Source: Hemileia vastatrix
Taxonomy: Eukaryota; Basidiomycota; Pucciniomycetes; Pucciniales; Zaghouaniaceae
Length of the DNA: 64,000 nt
Assembly (NCBI GenBank): GCA_030280995.1
Contig: JASXTE010000004.1
Span: forward strand, 14,724,501-14,788,500
Reading direction: 5' to 3'
A model generated the notes under the pieces. It was not told the DNA's origin. It saw only the letters and a program-made list of their open reading frames with translations, and made no database searches. Below, piece by piece: positions 1 to 11,339 of the stretch. How positions within the stretch are numbered: the stretch's first letter is position 1; each line of letters opens with the position of its first letter. The position numbers and the translations under genes are program-made.

Positions 1-1095
1 ATGATGTACACTCACTAGAAATAAGCAATCCCAATTTTAACATAATTTATCAATCCAAAAATAATGAGTCAATTAACAGGAAAATATATATTATTTCAAA
101 ACCAATTCTCTAGATTTAAAATATGATGCTTTAATGAAAAATTATTACAAAACTTTAATGCAATGAAGTCTCTTAAAAAATTCAAAAATAGAATATCAAA
201 ACAAGTAATTTCTGCAAAAAAAACTACTAACTATTGTAGATAAAGCATAAAAATAAGTCATATTTTTTAAAAAAATGATCTAACAATATTTATTTTTGTT
301 AAAAAAATCAAAACATTGTTAAGTTTGCTTGTTATAATAATGTTAAAATCCACTAAAAATTATCTAAAGGTGGTAAAATATGTTAAAAATATGTTGAATT
401 TTGTGAGCCAAAAATAAACAATTTTGTATCATTTCATGTTGTGCTATGACTTTATTCCACCCTTTTTATCTGATTCTTCCAGTATTACTTTGCTATGATC
501 ACTAGTTTTCAAGTTAAAATTTACAAATGTTCATTATACTTGATAATATGAAAAATAACTCAAACTTTTATACCTACAGAATAAGATTTTGTAACTCCTT
601 CTTTCAATTAATATTTGAAGAAATTTTTAGTTTATTTGAGTAATGATTTTAAGAATAATAAAAAATTTGAAATTGACAAGGAATTATGTCCAGAGACTAT
701 AATTATTTACTTGTGTAATGCATGAGCTACTTATCAATGATGTAAAACATCAGAAAAGTAAGTTATAGTTATAAATCTACAGATTATACTGTTTCTGGTA
801 TATATATCTTCAATAAATCTTTTAAACTTATCTTAGCCTACATACCACACAATAGAAAATCATTATATTAAAAAAGGAAAAAATTCTATGATAATATCAT
901 AAAGAATGATAACCATGGATTAATATTCCATAAAAATGGTTAATAATATTTTAAGAGAACCTAAATCAGTATTCTTTCATCAAAATATATCTTTTTTGTC
1001 TTTGTAATTTATTCCAAACAAATTTTTTGAAAGTTGAATCTATATATCTTATGCCAAAACCACTATTAAGTTCCCTCTTAGACTTTTTAAGAAAT

Positions 1096-1128
<33 letters not shown>

Positions 1129-2819
1129 TATTTATCAAAAATTGAAATAAAGAATAAAAACATAATTTTATTTACCTTTAATTATTTAAATATAGAGTAT
1201 TTTCAGAATGCATTGTGGTTACTTGTGAAGGTTAGAAGATTTGAAGTTGGATTTATGAGTTTTTAGAAGGGCAAATATTGTAAAATTCTTTCATAAATAT
1301 TTATTTCATAGTTTCAAATGTTGAAATCTACAAACTAATGGGATTTAAAATTATATTGAGATTTAAAATCTGTTTTCTACTCAAGTAAAATAAAATAAAA
1401 TGATGATATCAAAATTGAAATTAAGTTTAAAATTTTGATATGCTCTATCTTCAATTTTATTGATAGTGCATCAAAAATTTAATAATATTTTTTTCCTTCA
1501 TCACTTTTTACATAAAAGATAGTTTTATCATTTTATGAATTAAAGATTGCTTATATAAATTTAACATCTATGTCAACTGTTTATGACTATTAATCTATAT
1601 AATAAATTTTTTAGAAGAAAAAATAACATCAGTATATACTGACTTTGAAATTATTCAATTTAAAATAGTTTACAGGTAGATAATGAAAGGTGATTTCATT
1701 TTTGAATATGAATTATAGAAGTCTTATTTTGTCAATTTTAACTCTTTTTGAGCTCAAATGTATCCACCGCAACTTATGTAAGAATAAAAATTATTTTTAT
1801 TGAAATTTACATGAGAAAGTATGCCTATTATTCAAAATCAAACTTGCTCTAATGGTGTTTTTCAATCATTATTTCCATTCATAACAATAAAAAACATTTC
1901 AATTTGCTGATGTTTTAGTTTTTGATATCCCCAAGTTTATATCTCAGGTGTACTATTCACAAAATTATTAAAAATATAATTTTCGAAATACATGATAAAC
2001 TTGAAAGTGAGGGGGCATTAAATTTTTAAAAATGAATTCTAAATTCAGGATGGATAGTATTTTTTCTATTTTCACAAATGAACAATTTTTTGTTTCAATT
2101 AATCCAGAAAGAAAATTTTGTTGTAAGCATATTATATTATATTTATTATGATTTTAAATACTATATTTTCAAGATTTGTGTTTAATATTTCCTGTGAAAG
2201 TTAATGTTAATGTGAATTTAAAGTAAGCTTGAAGAAATTTAATCAATAGGCATATTGGATATTTAAAATAATATTTTGCTCCAATCTTGAATCATCCTGG
2301 GCTAAAAAATATCCCAAATAAGGTTTTTGTGGGTCAATTTGGATTTAAGTAGGATTAAGTGAGGTTTTATAAAGGACAGATAAAAGGCTAAATTCATTAC
2401 TAGTGACTTTTTTCTCAAAATAGTTATAAAATATGTATCATTCTGGAATCAAGCTTCAATAAAGTTGAATTGAAACAGAGATAATTTCTAGCAGCACAAC
2501 ACCATATTTACAAAGGTGTAAAATACCTCAAATATTACTCATAATATAGGAAGGCAAGGAATCTACAAAATTCACATTTCAAACGAGGATTTATATTTTG
2601 AATTTGAAATTGAGAAATGGAATATTATTTTCCAATTTAAATATCTATTAGTCATTTTACCAAAAGTTTTCAGTAATCAGATTGAATTTTGATGGTATTT
2701 TGTTGTAGATTAATCATTTTGATGAGCCATTTACTCAAAATTACTGGTTTTGTTTCTAATATTCCATGTGAAATTCATTACGAATCTTTTTGAAAGTGAA
2801 TAGTTGACATATTGGATAT
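1..2819. other. AT-rich region without recognisable genes
   Basis: This stretch is very AT-rich and full of homopolymer runs and stop codons in all frames. The only open frames are short and of low complexity. I recognise no protein motif, RNA gene or transposon terminus. It could be old, decayed repeat or centromere-like DNA; nothing in the sequence decides this. Confidence 0.6.
1096..1129. repeat. (AT)n microsatellite
   Basis: A run of alternating A and T, interrupted once by a G. It is the only simple microsatellite in the first 3 kb, and it explains the YIYIYI-rich short open frame over it. Confidence 0.9.
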
Positions 2820-3060
2820 GCAAAAGCTTATGTTAGATCAAAGTGAGATCAAAGGGAGTTCAACTGATGATCAAATTAGGATTTTACAAGATCAAACGGT
2901 GATCAATGTAGGTTCATCTTGAGCACAATTTGTGACAAATCTCTGACTAAATGTAAGGCCAAATAATTTCCTACATGGTGATGATGTGTGCATAATTCAA
3001 GCATAGATTTGTGGCTCAACAGAGTTCAAGCAAGGGGTATTGCTAGCAATACCCCCCCAT
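2820..3060. repeat. Degenerate flank copy 1, ending in a perfect palindrome
   Basis: This segment starts near an AAGCTTA..GTTAGATCAA stretch. It ends with a perfect 22-nt palindrome at 3034-3055, core TTGCTAGCAA flanked by GGGGTA and TACCCC, followed by TTT.CTGTGGTG. The same order of landmarks recurs at about 7566-7840, so the palindromic block between them is bracketed by two diverged copies in direct orientation. They may be the ends of an old element, but I see no coding region or target-site duplication that proves it. Confidence 0.45.
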
Positions 3061-5177
3061 TTTTTCTGTGGTGAATATGAGCAATAAAAAAGTAAAATAA
3101 AAGGGATATAATAAGAAAAAAAAATCTAAGGAAAATTCCCACTATCAATAACAAGTAGAGGTGTTAGATCAAATGTGCACCACCAGGGCTAAACTTGCAC
3201 TATATTTTCTTTTTTTTAAACCAAAGAAAGTGTCCTGATGAGTTTTGAAAAATCATCAGGAGAACATTTTGGCAATATCAAACTACTTATTGTGCAATGA
3301 TTGAGCAAAATGTCATTTTCATTTCCATAGAGTAAATTTATCCCATCTGACTGCATGCAACCAAAAGTATCCAGCACAAGTTCGGCCGAACTTATGCTGG
3401 ACACTTTTATGATGGTGAGTATCTAGGGTGCAGGTCTTCTTCAGTTCATCAGGTATTCCTTATAAACAAATCCACTTGTATATGATCTTTCTGTGTCATT
3501 CATATTTATCATTTGATTCATTGTTTTTCACCATTATAATATTAATGTTATTAGTATTGAAAAAATTTGTAAGCCAAATGCATACTGGGAGATGCTACAT
3601 CTTTCATAATCTTATTAAATAAAAGTAAAAAAAATATGAAAATTATTAGTTTTACAATAAATATATTGATATTTGAAAGCAAAAACAGGAATAAAAAAGT
3701 AAAATAAAAGTGATTAAATATGAAATTAAACATTCAAATAAAATTTCTGCCATCAAAGATAAATTGAGTTTTCAGACCAAATTTACACCACCAGTTCTAG
3801 ATTTGGAATATTTTTTCTTTTTTTAAAAATTAATAAAAGTGTCCACCTAATGTTTTCCAAAAAATCAGGAGGATAGTATAGCAGTATAAAGCTACTTCTT
3901 GTGCAATGATTGAGCAAAAATTCATTTTAACTTCCATTGAGTAAATTTATCCCATCTGACTGCATGCAACCAAAAGTGTCCAGCACAAGCTCAGCTGAAA
4001 TTGTGCCGGACACTTTTATGATGGAGAGTAGCTAGGGTGCAAGTCTTCTTCAGTTAATCTTATATTCATTTTAAAAATGTCTATGGGTATTTGATCTTTC
4101 TGTGTCATCCATATTTATTATTTGATTATTTTTTAGTCACCATTATATTATTAATGTTTTTATTATAGCAAAAAAATGTGTAATGAATGTACACCGGATG
4201 ATTTTACAACTAATAAATATAAAAAAAATGTGAAAGTTATCAGTTTTACCAAAATAAAATTGATATTTAAAAGCTAAAGTATAAATAAAAGGGTAAGATT
4301 AAAATTAAAGAGATCAAACATGAAATAAAGATATTAAGTATAATTTCTGCTATCATGAGCCAGTAGAGGCTTCAGAAAAAATGGGCACCATCATAGATTA
4401 ACATGGATCAAATTTACTTTTTACCAAAGGAAAAAATTGTCTACCTTAGGTTTGGACAAACTTCCAGGGGACAATTTGTCTATATAAAACTACTTTCAGT
4501 GCAATGATGGAGTGATAATTCAGTCTCATTTCCATAAAAAGAATTGATTGCGTCTGACGGCATGCAGCCAAAAGTGTCCATCACAAGTTTGGCCAAACTT
4601 GTGCTGGACACTTTTATCATGAAGAGTATCCAGGGTGCAAGTCATTTTTAATCATCTGAAATTTCTTATAAACATTTCCACTGTTATTAAATCTTTGTGC
4701 CTCACTCATATTTATCAATTGATTAATTTTTTCTCACCATTATATTATTAATATTATCAGTATAGCAAAAAATTGTGTGCCAAATGAATACTGGGTGATG
4801 TTACACCTTTTATAATATTATTAAATAAAGGTAAAAAAATATGAAAATGATTTATTTTACAAAAAATAAACTTCTATCCAAAAGCAATATGAGAGGAATA
4901 AAGTAAAATAAAAGAAATCAAAGATGAAAATTAAAATCCAAGTTAAATTCCTGCCATAAACAGAAAAAAGAGATGTTGAATTAAATGAGAACAATAAGGG
5001 CTAAACTTGCACTAAATTTTCTTTTTTGTAAAAATAAAAAAAAAATCCACTTGAGCTTTACCAAAACTTCAGCATGAAAATTTTGCCATATCAAACTACT
5101 TCTAGTGTAATTATTTTTCAAAAATTTATCTTCATATCCATAGAGAGAATTTCTCCCATTTGACTGCACCTGACCAT

Positions 5178-5219
5178 AAGTGTCCAGCACAAGTTCGGCC
5201 GAACTTGTGCTGGACACTT
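5178..5219. repeat. Perfect 42-bp palindrome
   Basis: The left arm AAGTGTCCAGCACAAGTTCG, plus one central G, is matched exactly by its reverse complement with no spacer. It is the longest perfect dyad I found in the tandem block. Confidence 0.9.
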
Positions 5220-5787
5220 TTTTAATGTAGAGTAGCTAGGGTAGAATTTTTCTTCAGTTCATCTAGTATTTCTTACAAACATGTCTACTGGTATTTTATA
5301 TTTGTTCCTCACTCATTAATATCATTTGATTAATTTTTGGTCGCCATTATATTATTAATTTTATAAGTATAGAAAAAACTCATGTGCCAAATGCATACCA
5401 GGTGATGTTATGCCATTTATAATATTATTAAATAAATGTATATAAATATGAAAATAGTTTATTTTAAAAATTATTAGTTGATATCCAAAAGCAATATTAG
5501 GAATAAAAAATTAAGTTAAAGGGATCAAATATTAAAAAAGAAATCCAAGTAATATTCCTACTATCAAAGGCTAGTAGAGGTGTTGAAGCGAATGAGAGCC
5601 ATCAGGGATAAATTGTACTAAATTGACTTTTTTTCAAAGATAAAAAATTGTGCACCTGTGGTTTGGATGAAATCTAGGTAGAAAATTTGGCTATGTAAAA
5701 CTACTTCTAGTGAAGTTTTTTATCCAAAAAAATTTTTTCATTGCCATAGCAAGAATTGATCTCATATGACTGCAACTGACCAAAATT

Positions 5788-5821
5788 GTCCAGCACAAGT
5801 TTGGCCAAACTTGTGCTGGAC
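5788..5821. repeat. Perfect 34-bp palindrome
   Basis: Same position in the repeat unit as the 42-bp palindrome, but the centre reads TTTGGCCAAA instead of TTCGGCCGAA. The two arms changed together, so the dyad stayed perfect. Confidence 0.9.
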
Positions 5822-7240
5822 ACTTTTTTGATGGTGAGTATCTAGGGTGCAGCTCTTCTTCAGTGCAACTGGTATTTTTTTAAAACATATCCACTGGTAT
5901 TTGATCTTTCTGTTTTATTAATATTTTATCATTTGATAAATTTTTTGTTACCAGTATATTATTATTTTTATTAGTATAGCAAAAAAACATGTGCCAAATG
6001 CTTACAGGGTGATGTTAAACCTTTAATAATTCTATTAAATACAGGTAAAAAATTATGAAAATGATTTGTTTTACATAAAATTAATTGATATCTAAAAGAA
6101 AAAAAAGGGATAAAAAGAAATAGGTTGAATAATAGAGATTTTATATGAAATTCAAAATTCAAGATAAATGCCTACTTTCAAGGCTCAGAAGAGGTGTTGG
6201 ATAAAATGAACATCATCAGGAATAAAATTTTACTTAATTTGATTTTTTGAAAAACTAAATGAAGTTCTCAACTGATTTTTTTCCAATATTTAGTTGGACA
6301 CTTTATCTATATCAAATTACTTCTAGTACCATGATTGACCAAATTAAATCCTCATTTCCATATGCAAAATTGATCCCATATGGCTGGACCAGGCCAAAGG
6401 TGTCAACCACAAGTTTGAGAATTCTTCTGGTGGACACTTTTATGATGGACAGTAGTAGGGTGCAAGTCTTCTTTAGTTAATCTAGTATTCCTCATAAACA
6501 TTTCCAACTTATTTTTGGCCAAAAATCAGGTGGAAAGTTTTTCCATATAAAATTACTTCTAATGCCATGATTGACTAAAAATTGATTTTCATTGCCATAT
6601 AGAGAGTCGATCCCATATGACTGGATCTGGCAAAAGTGTCACCACAATTTTTGATAAACTTAAGTTTAAAAATTTTATGATGGAAAGTAATTGCAAGTCT
6701 TCTTCATTTCATCAAGTAATCCTCATAAAAAATTCCACCTGTATTTTGGCCAAACTTCAGGTGGACACTTTGGCCATATTAAATTAATTCTAGTTCCATG
6801 TTGATAAGAAACTGATACTTATTGCCATATATAGATGTTAAACCCATCAGACTGTGCCTTTCCAAAAGTGTCTACCTGAATTATGGCTAAACCTCAGTTG
6901 GACACTTTTATGATGCAGAGTAGCTAGGGCAAAAGTATTCTTCAGTTAATTTGGTATTCATAATAAATTTATCCTCCTGAAGTTTATCCTAACTTGAGGT
7001 GGACAATTTCGGAAAGCACCAGTTAGTCACTATCCATCAAAAGAGTGTTCACCAAAATTTTGGCTAAACTTGTGGTGGACCCCTTTGATCAGCCACAGTC
7101 AGATGAGATCAACTCTTTAGATGGGAATGAGGATGATGTTTTGGTCAATCATGGAAATAGAAGTAGTGTGATGTGGCCAAATTACCCCCATGAAGGTCAG
7201 ACAAACCTCAGAACGACACTTTTTAGCAGGTAGTAACTGA

Positions 7241-7565
7241 GAAAAATCCATTTATCAGAAGGAAAATCTTTTATTGGATAGATGCCAAGGTTTCATATCT
7301 GTGTATTATGGTCAGTATTTATTTTGAAAGAGTCTGTCCAAGAAATTTCATTGCCCATCATGACTCATTTTGTTTTAAATGTTTCAAACTGCGTGATACA
7401 GTATTAAGGTGTCACATAGTATAATTAAGTTCTATTACGTGCCCTCCTATGATGCCTTAATTTATAATTTAATATCTTACATAATAATTTTTTTTATATA
7501 AATTCATCAATATTTTTTTTATTATCAAATTTAATAGAGCAAGTATCCTGAATTATTATATATGC
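7241..7565. other. AT-rich spacer
   Basis: Lies between the palindromic block and the second flank copy. No gene, repeat unit or RNA is recognisable. Confidence 0.5.
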
Positions 7566-7840
7566 ATAAGCTTAGGTTAGATCAATTTGTGCTCAATTTG
7601 TTCTCATCAGAGGACCAAAATCAAGTTCTGGAGGATCAACTTGTGCATAATTTTGAATCAGTTGATATTCTGTCTATAATCAATCTGAGAATAAATGTAA
7701 ATCTAACTCTAATTTACTTATGTTTATAAAGTATTCATAAACCTGGAATATTTAAGGGACACTCTAAATTTCAAGAGAGTGGATTGCTAGCAATTCACCC
7801 CTAGATTTCCTGTGGTGCATGTTGGTTGCTGAACACACAG
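7566..7840. repeat. Degenerate flank copy 2 with imperfect palindrome
   Basis: Counterpart of the segment at 2820-3060: it begins AAGCTTAGGTTAGATCAA and ends in a dyad at 7779-7798. The core TTGCTAGCAA is the same, but the outer arms here are GTGGA and TTCAC. It is followed by TTTCCTGTGGTG, as in copy 1. Confidence 0.45.
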
Positions 7841-7886
7841 ATTTATCTGAAGGTTAATGATTTTTTTTGCTTCTCCATTAAACAAC

Positions 7887-8479
7887 TGTCACCGGAAGAC
7901 CTACGCACAAGGTCGATGATCTTCCTGTAAGTGAGATGAGGAGTTTAGAGACTTGTTCAAAGCACAGAGGGATGATTTGAGGGATTGATTTGAAGATGAC
8001 TCAAAGGAAGAACTACTGCTTCGAGTTATGTTCAAGAAGGATTCTAATATAATTGAAAGGTAATATTAAAATTCTTAAGATCTCACGAAGGGTTGGAAAC
8101 TCAACAATCAAAGATTTAGGATTTAGAAATGATAATTGAGAAAATAGAGAAAAATACAATAATAATGATTTGACTTAAAAGCTTTTACCACTATTAACTA
8201 TAAATGCGTTTTATAATTTAATTCTAAAGAATATCGAACCAAAAAACCAACCCCTTTTATATCCTTTACTCCTCCTCGCATTGACCTCATACCCATCCAC
8301 TATTCCACGCACCACAGGCCATTAATATACATCCATTACACCTAGACCCTCCTCAATAACATCCGTTAACCCCTTAATCCTCCACTAACCATTCCGTTCA
8401 TGCTCACTACCCCTTAATAACCCACAGACATTTCATAAACCTTTTAATGTACTATTATATTAACTATTGCGCTGTGCGT
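7887..8479 (-). mobile_element. Solo LTR, family 3, left part (split by element A)
   Basis: The sequence begins TGTCACCGG and continues at 19659-19867, where it ends GCGCATGACA. The rejoined copy is flanked by a 5-bp target duplication ACAAC (7882-7886 and 19868-19872). A second copy of the same LTR lies at 52218-53018 with its own duplication, which defines both ends. On the minus strand it has a TATAAAAGGGG box (8251-8261), so the LTR probably reads leftwards. No internal domain is attached, so this is a solo LTR left by recombination. Confidence 0.85.
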
Positions 8480-9610
8480 TGTGGTAGCCTAAAGTTTAGT
8501 ACGGCACCTAAATATGTAAATGGAGTTATCACGGCATGCAAGATTGGCGTTATTATTTTTTATAAAAGGGTTTTATTTAATTTATTGGAGTTTTAAATAT
8601 GAAGAAATTGGTCACGAGCGAATGCCTACACGAAATCAATTTATTTTATGGAGAAAACTTATTTTTACGGTCTAAAAAATTTATAAGTATTAAGTCGAGT
8701 CACTCAAGAACCTTGGAAAATTTTCCAGAATTTTTACTATTTTTCTTAAATTTTTAAATGAATTTTAAAGTTTTATAGAAATATTTACCTTTTCAAAAAT
8801 TACTTAACTTTGATGAATTTTCACAGGGTAATTAGAGCTGCGCAGACTACGAAAATTAGTTTGGTATGTAAAGGGGAAGTAGCTCTATTATGTGTAATTT
8901 TTCTAGATTTTTTATTATGGTTTTAAGGTTCTAAATTGAGTCCGGAAGTCCGGACGGACTCCGTACGGACTCCGCTTTGACTCCGTTCCGGCTCCGTACG
9001 GACTCCGTACGGGCTCCGGATTGACTCTGGAAGAGCTCTGGAGGGGAAAACTTAGGCACGTGACTAGGAATACTTAAGCGCCTCTCAAACTCGAAATTGA
9101 GAGGGGGGGATCATCATACAGCTTAATCATTAACTACCACAGTCTCATTTTTTTATTACTCAACAAATTAAATAAATTTGTAATACCCTTATAACTTTAT
9201 ATTTTATATATAACATTTTAGAAATACCACTCAACAATTTAAAACACACTTCATACAGGGTATCTTTAGAAAGGTCTTCATCGCTGGGACTTGATTATTG
9301 CTGTCTCATAAAAATTCAAATTATTATAAAAACATAAAAGTCAATCTTTACAGATCTTTCACTGGTACACCTTAATTTTTGTTATCAGTATTTCTTTATC
9401 AACAGCCACTTTCATTAAATCTCAATAAGCGTTAATTATTTTAGAGTTTCATTATTTTCATCAATCGGATCCAAGTAGATTGGTTAGCTTAGTGATTTAG
9501 AACACCTACTTTGTTATTTTTATTGGAAGGACGCGGTTTTCAGCTAAATCCACATATCTCCTCCGGATTCTGCTTACAGCAAGGCGACTGTAAGAGTTTA
9601 CCTTACCATA
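8480..9610 (+). repeat. 5' LTR of element A
   Basis: About 1131 bp, with terminal inverted repeats TGTGGTA and TACCATA. It therefore ends in TA rather than the usual CA; the C element shares this. A TATA box TATAAAAGGG lies at 8561-8570. Compared with the 3' LTR it has an extra 11 bp in the CCGGACTCCG-rich stretch. Confidence 0.95.
8939..9046 (+). repeat. GGACTCCG-rich degenerate tandem repeat in LTR
   Basis: A GC-rich island inside an AT-rich LTR, made of about eight variants of GGACTCCGTAC and GGCTCCG. It recurs at 18992-19087 (one unit shorter) and, more diverged, at 56360-56465 in element C. Many copies are self-complementary in part (TCCGGA, CCGTACGG), so it may fold in RNA. Confidence 0.8.
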
Positions 9611-9612
9611 GT

Positions 9613-9629
9613 TGGCGCCCAACGTGGGG
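9613..9629 (+). promoter_or_regulatory. Primer-binding site of element A
   Basis: TGGCGCCCAACGTGGGG starts two bases after the LTR end, where tRNA-primed minus-strand synthesis begins in Ty3 elements. Element B has TGGCACCCAACGTAGGGG at the same place. I do not identify the tRNA with confidence. Confidence 0.8.
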
Positions 9630-9681
9630 TTTCGAATTCTCTAGCTTTCTTTAAAGACTTACTTGGATCAAGAAGGTTATT

Positions 9682-9746
9682 AGCCTGCAAGAGGCTTATT
9701 CTTTGGAACTCTAATTGGATTTTTGTTATTGGCCTGCAAGAGGCTT
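9682..9746 (+). promoter_or_regulatory. Two leader hairpins before gag (element A)
   Basis: AGCCT-GCAAG-AGGCT at 9682-9696 and a second copy, GCCT-GCAAG-AGGC, at about 9732-9744, lie between the primer site and gag. Element C has the same pair near 57118 and 57163-57177. This is the usual position of retroelement packaging signals; the role is inferred. Confidence 0.5.
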
Positions 9747-9786
9747 GTTATTTTAACGGTTGTTAACGCTTTTCTTATGTTTTGGG

Positions 9787-10968
9787 ATGTCTTCTACTAG
9801 TGGAACTGCTGTGTTAGCTGCTGGTGTACCTTTTAGGGCATCAGTAAGGATTGTATCTTGGGTTGGGCCCAAGTTTTCTGGAGATGATTTAGAAGGATTT
9901 TTACATAGGTATGAAACTGCAGCTGCGATTGATGGTGCTTTACCTTTGGATATGGTGAAGCAGATTAGGTTCTTTATTTTAGACAGAGAGGTGGAAAAGG
10001 AGGTTATTTCTATGGATGGTTATGAAGATCAAGATTGGAGAAAGCTCAAGATGGAAATGGAAAAAAGGTGGCCAAAAGTTTATTCATTGGAGGATCTAAA
10101 GGATATAGCTAGGAAATGGGAATCAAAAGGTGGTGTAACATCTCTGCATCAGTATGATCAGTTTATGGTTGAATTTCAGGTGGTTCTGGATTATTTGTTG
10201 GAGTATGAAATTTTATTTCATGATAATGCATCAAAGTATATTTTTTGGGATGCTATGGGGGAAAAGGTTAAGAAAGATGTTTTGATGGTGCTTATTAATG
10301 CGAATTTAATGAAGGATTGCCCAGATGGAGAAACTAGGATTCCTGGAATGGAGGTGCTAAAGAAGGTTATTTTGGAACATCTGGATACTCATAACTCTGT
10401 TGATTTGGACTCTGGAGAAGACACTGAGGTTGCTCAAGAGATAGAAGAGGATGGTTTAAAAGAACTAGTTTCTGATGAAATTTTGGATTCAGCCATTCCT
10501 GAAGATTTTGTCCAGCCTGAAGATATTATTTTTGTTGACTCTTCTGTTTGGAAAGAAGAGATTTTTGAAGATGAAGATATTGTTGTCATTAATGACAAAA
10601 TTTTGGATGATGGGGATAATTTTGTGTTGAATGATTTGGAATCGGATTTAGAGGATTTTTTGCCTCAGTTTTTGTCTTCAGAAGCAGAGACTGTCTGCAA
10701 TGAAGATATGGATATGGTGGATTTGTTACAATCTCAGGGAGAGATTGTTAAGGAGGATATGGTTTTCCCTGCACTAATAAAGAGTGTAGTGGCATTTGAT
10801 AATAGAGTGCATAAACTGGATGCGCTCATATTTTGGAAAAAGGTTGTTTATTTTTTATGTCAAATGGTAGGACAAATTATGGGGGTTTATTTTTGGGTTT
10901 TATGGAATCGGTGGATAAGCCCTTGGGGCAAAATTATGGATTATCTCCAGGGGATATCAAGAATTTAA
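9787..10968 (+). CDS. gag: Gag-like protein of element A, with replaced C-terminal half
   Basis: I chose the ATG at 9787 because element C starts its Gag at the matching ATG with the same MSS beginning. The first ~200 residues align by eye with the Gag proteins of B and C (VRIVSW.GPKF, then a VKQ.RFFI..RE.EKEV stretch and a LFH.NA.K..FWDAM-like box). This fits a structural particle protein. After about residue 205 it stops resembling them. B and C continue with basic regions, a zinc knuckle and the protease. A instead has a very acidic stretch (many E/D, residues ~215-330) and then a hydrophobic tail rich in V, Y, F and W that could be a membrane segment. There is no CCHC knuckle and no DSG protease site. 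The reading frame is otherwise open, so this may be a functional variant Gag or a recombinant remnant. Confidence 0.8.
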   Translation: MSSTSGTAVLAAGVPFRASVRIVSWVGPKFSGDDLEGFLHRYETAAAIDGALPLDMVKQIRFFILDREVEKEVISMDGYEDQDWRKLKMEMEKRWPKVYSLEDLKDIARKWESKGGVTSLHQYDQFMVEFQVVLDYLLEYEILFHDNASKYIFWDAMGEKVKKDVLMVLINANLMKDCPDGETRIPGMEVLKKVILEHLDTHNSVDLDSGEDTEVAQEIEEDGLKELVSDEILDSAIPEDFVQPEDIIFVDSSVWKEEIFEDEDIVVINDKILDDGDNFVLNDLESDLEDFLPQFLSSEAETVCNEDMDMVDLLQSQGEIVKEDMVFPALIKSVVAFDNRVHKLDALIFWKKVVYFLCQMVGQIMGVYFWVLWNRWISPWGKIMDYLQGISRI

Positions 10969-10970
10969 TT

Positions 10971-10993
10971 CCTCCGAAATGAGGATAAACTAC
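10971..10993 (+). promoter_or_regulatory. Hairpin motif copy just after gag stop
   Basis: CCTC-CGAAAT-GAGG followed by ATAAACTACC, three bases after the Gag stop codon. It is the first copy of the recurrent hairpin in element A, at the gag-pol junction. Confidence 0.7.
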
Positions 10994-11339
10994 CTAAACT
11001 CGGCTGAAATTTTTTTTTATTGTTATGTCTTCAATTTATTCAGGATTCAAATTATTATGGAGGCCCTCATTTTTTGGGGTAGCAGGGGCTGATCACTCTA
11101 ATGTTGTAATCTCTCCTCAGGATGAGATCCCAGATTGCAATAGGTCAGCTCACTTGGAGATAATTCAAGTGGATTCTCAATTATTTTCTGTTAATCTTAC
11201 TTTGGAGTGCAAATACGTTTTGGACTTTTCTATATGTTTATTGGATTTACCCGGTTTTTCTATTAAATTTAAAAATGGTGAAAAAGGCAAAATGGGCCAA
11301 AATTAGGTTGGATAAAAATTGGAAGGGTATCTTTTTGGA

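Larger units (their letters stand above)
3061..7240. repeat. Tandem block of ~600-bp palindrome-centred repeats
   Basis: Five to six diverged units follow one another with a spacing of about 595-613 bp between palindrome centres (near 3386, 3995, 4592, 5199, 5805, then imperfectly near 6415). Shorter partial units follow to 7240. Each unit carries a stretch reading CCCATCTGACTGCA, then a dyad around GTGTCCAGCACAAG, then TATGATGG.GAGTA.CTAGGGTGCA and a TCTTCTTCAGTT box. The last copy, about 7045-7233, lies in the opposite orientation. Short minus-strand frames in several units look alike, but they are interrupted and differ in length, so I do not call a gene. A satellite or a cluster of palindromic non-autonomous elements are both possible. 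Confidence 0.65.

Noticed and set aside
3216..7233. Short frames with shared peptides in the palindromic block taken as a gene family
   Set aside because: Similarity follows from the tandem DNA repeat; the frames are short, interrupted and lie over palindromes, and no start or stop is conserved.
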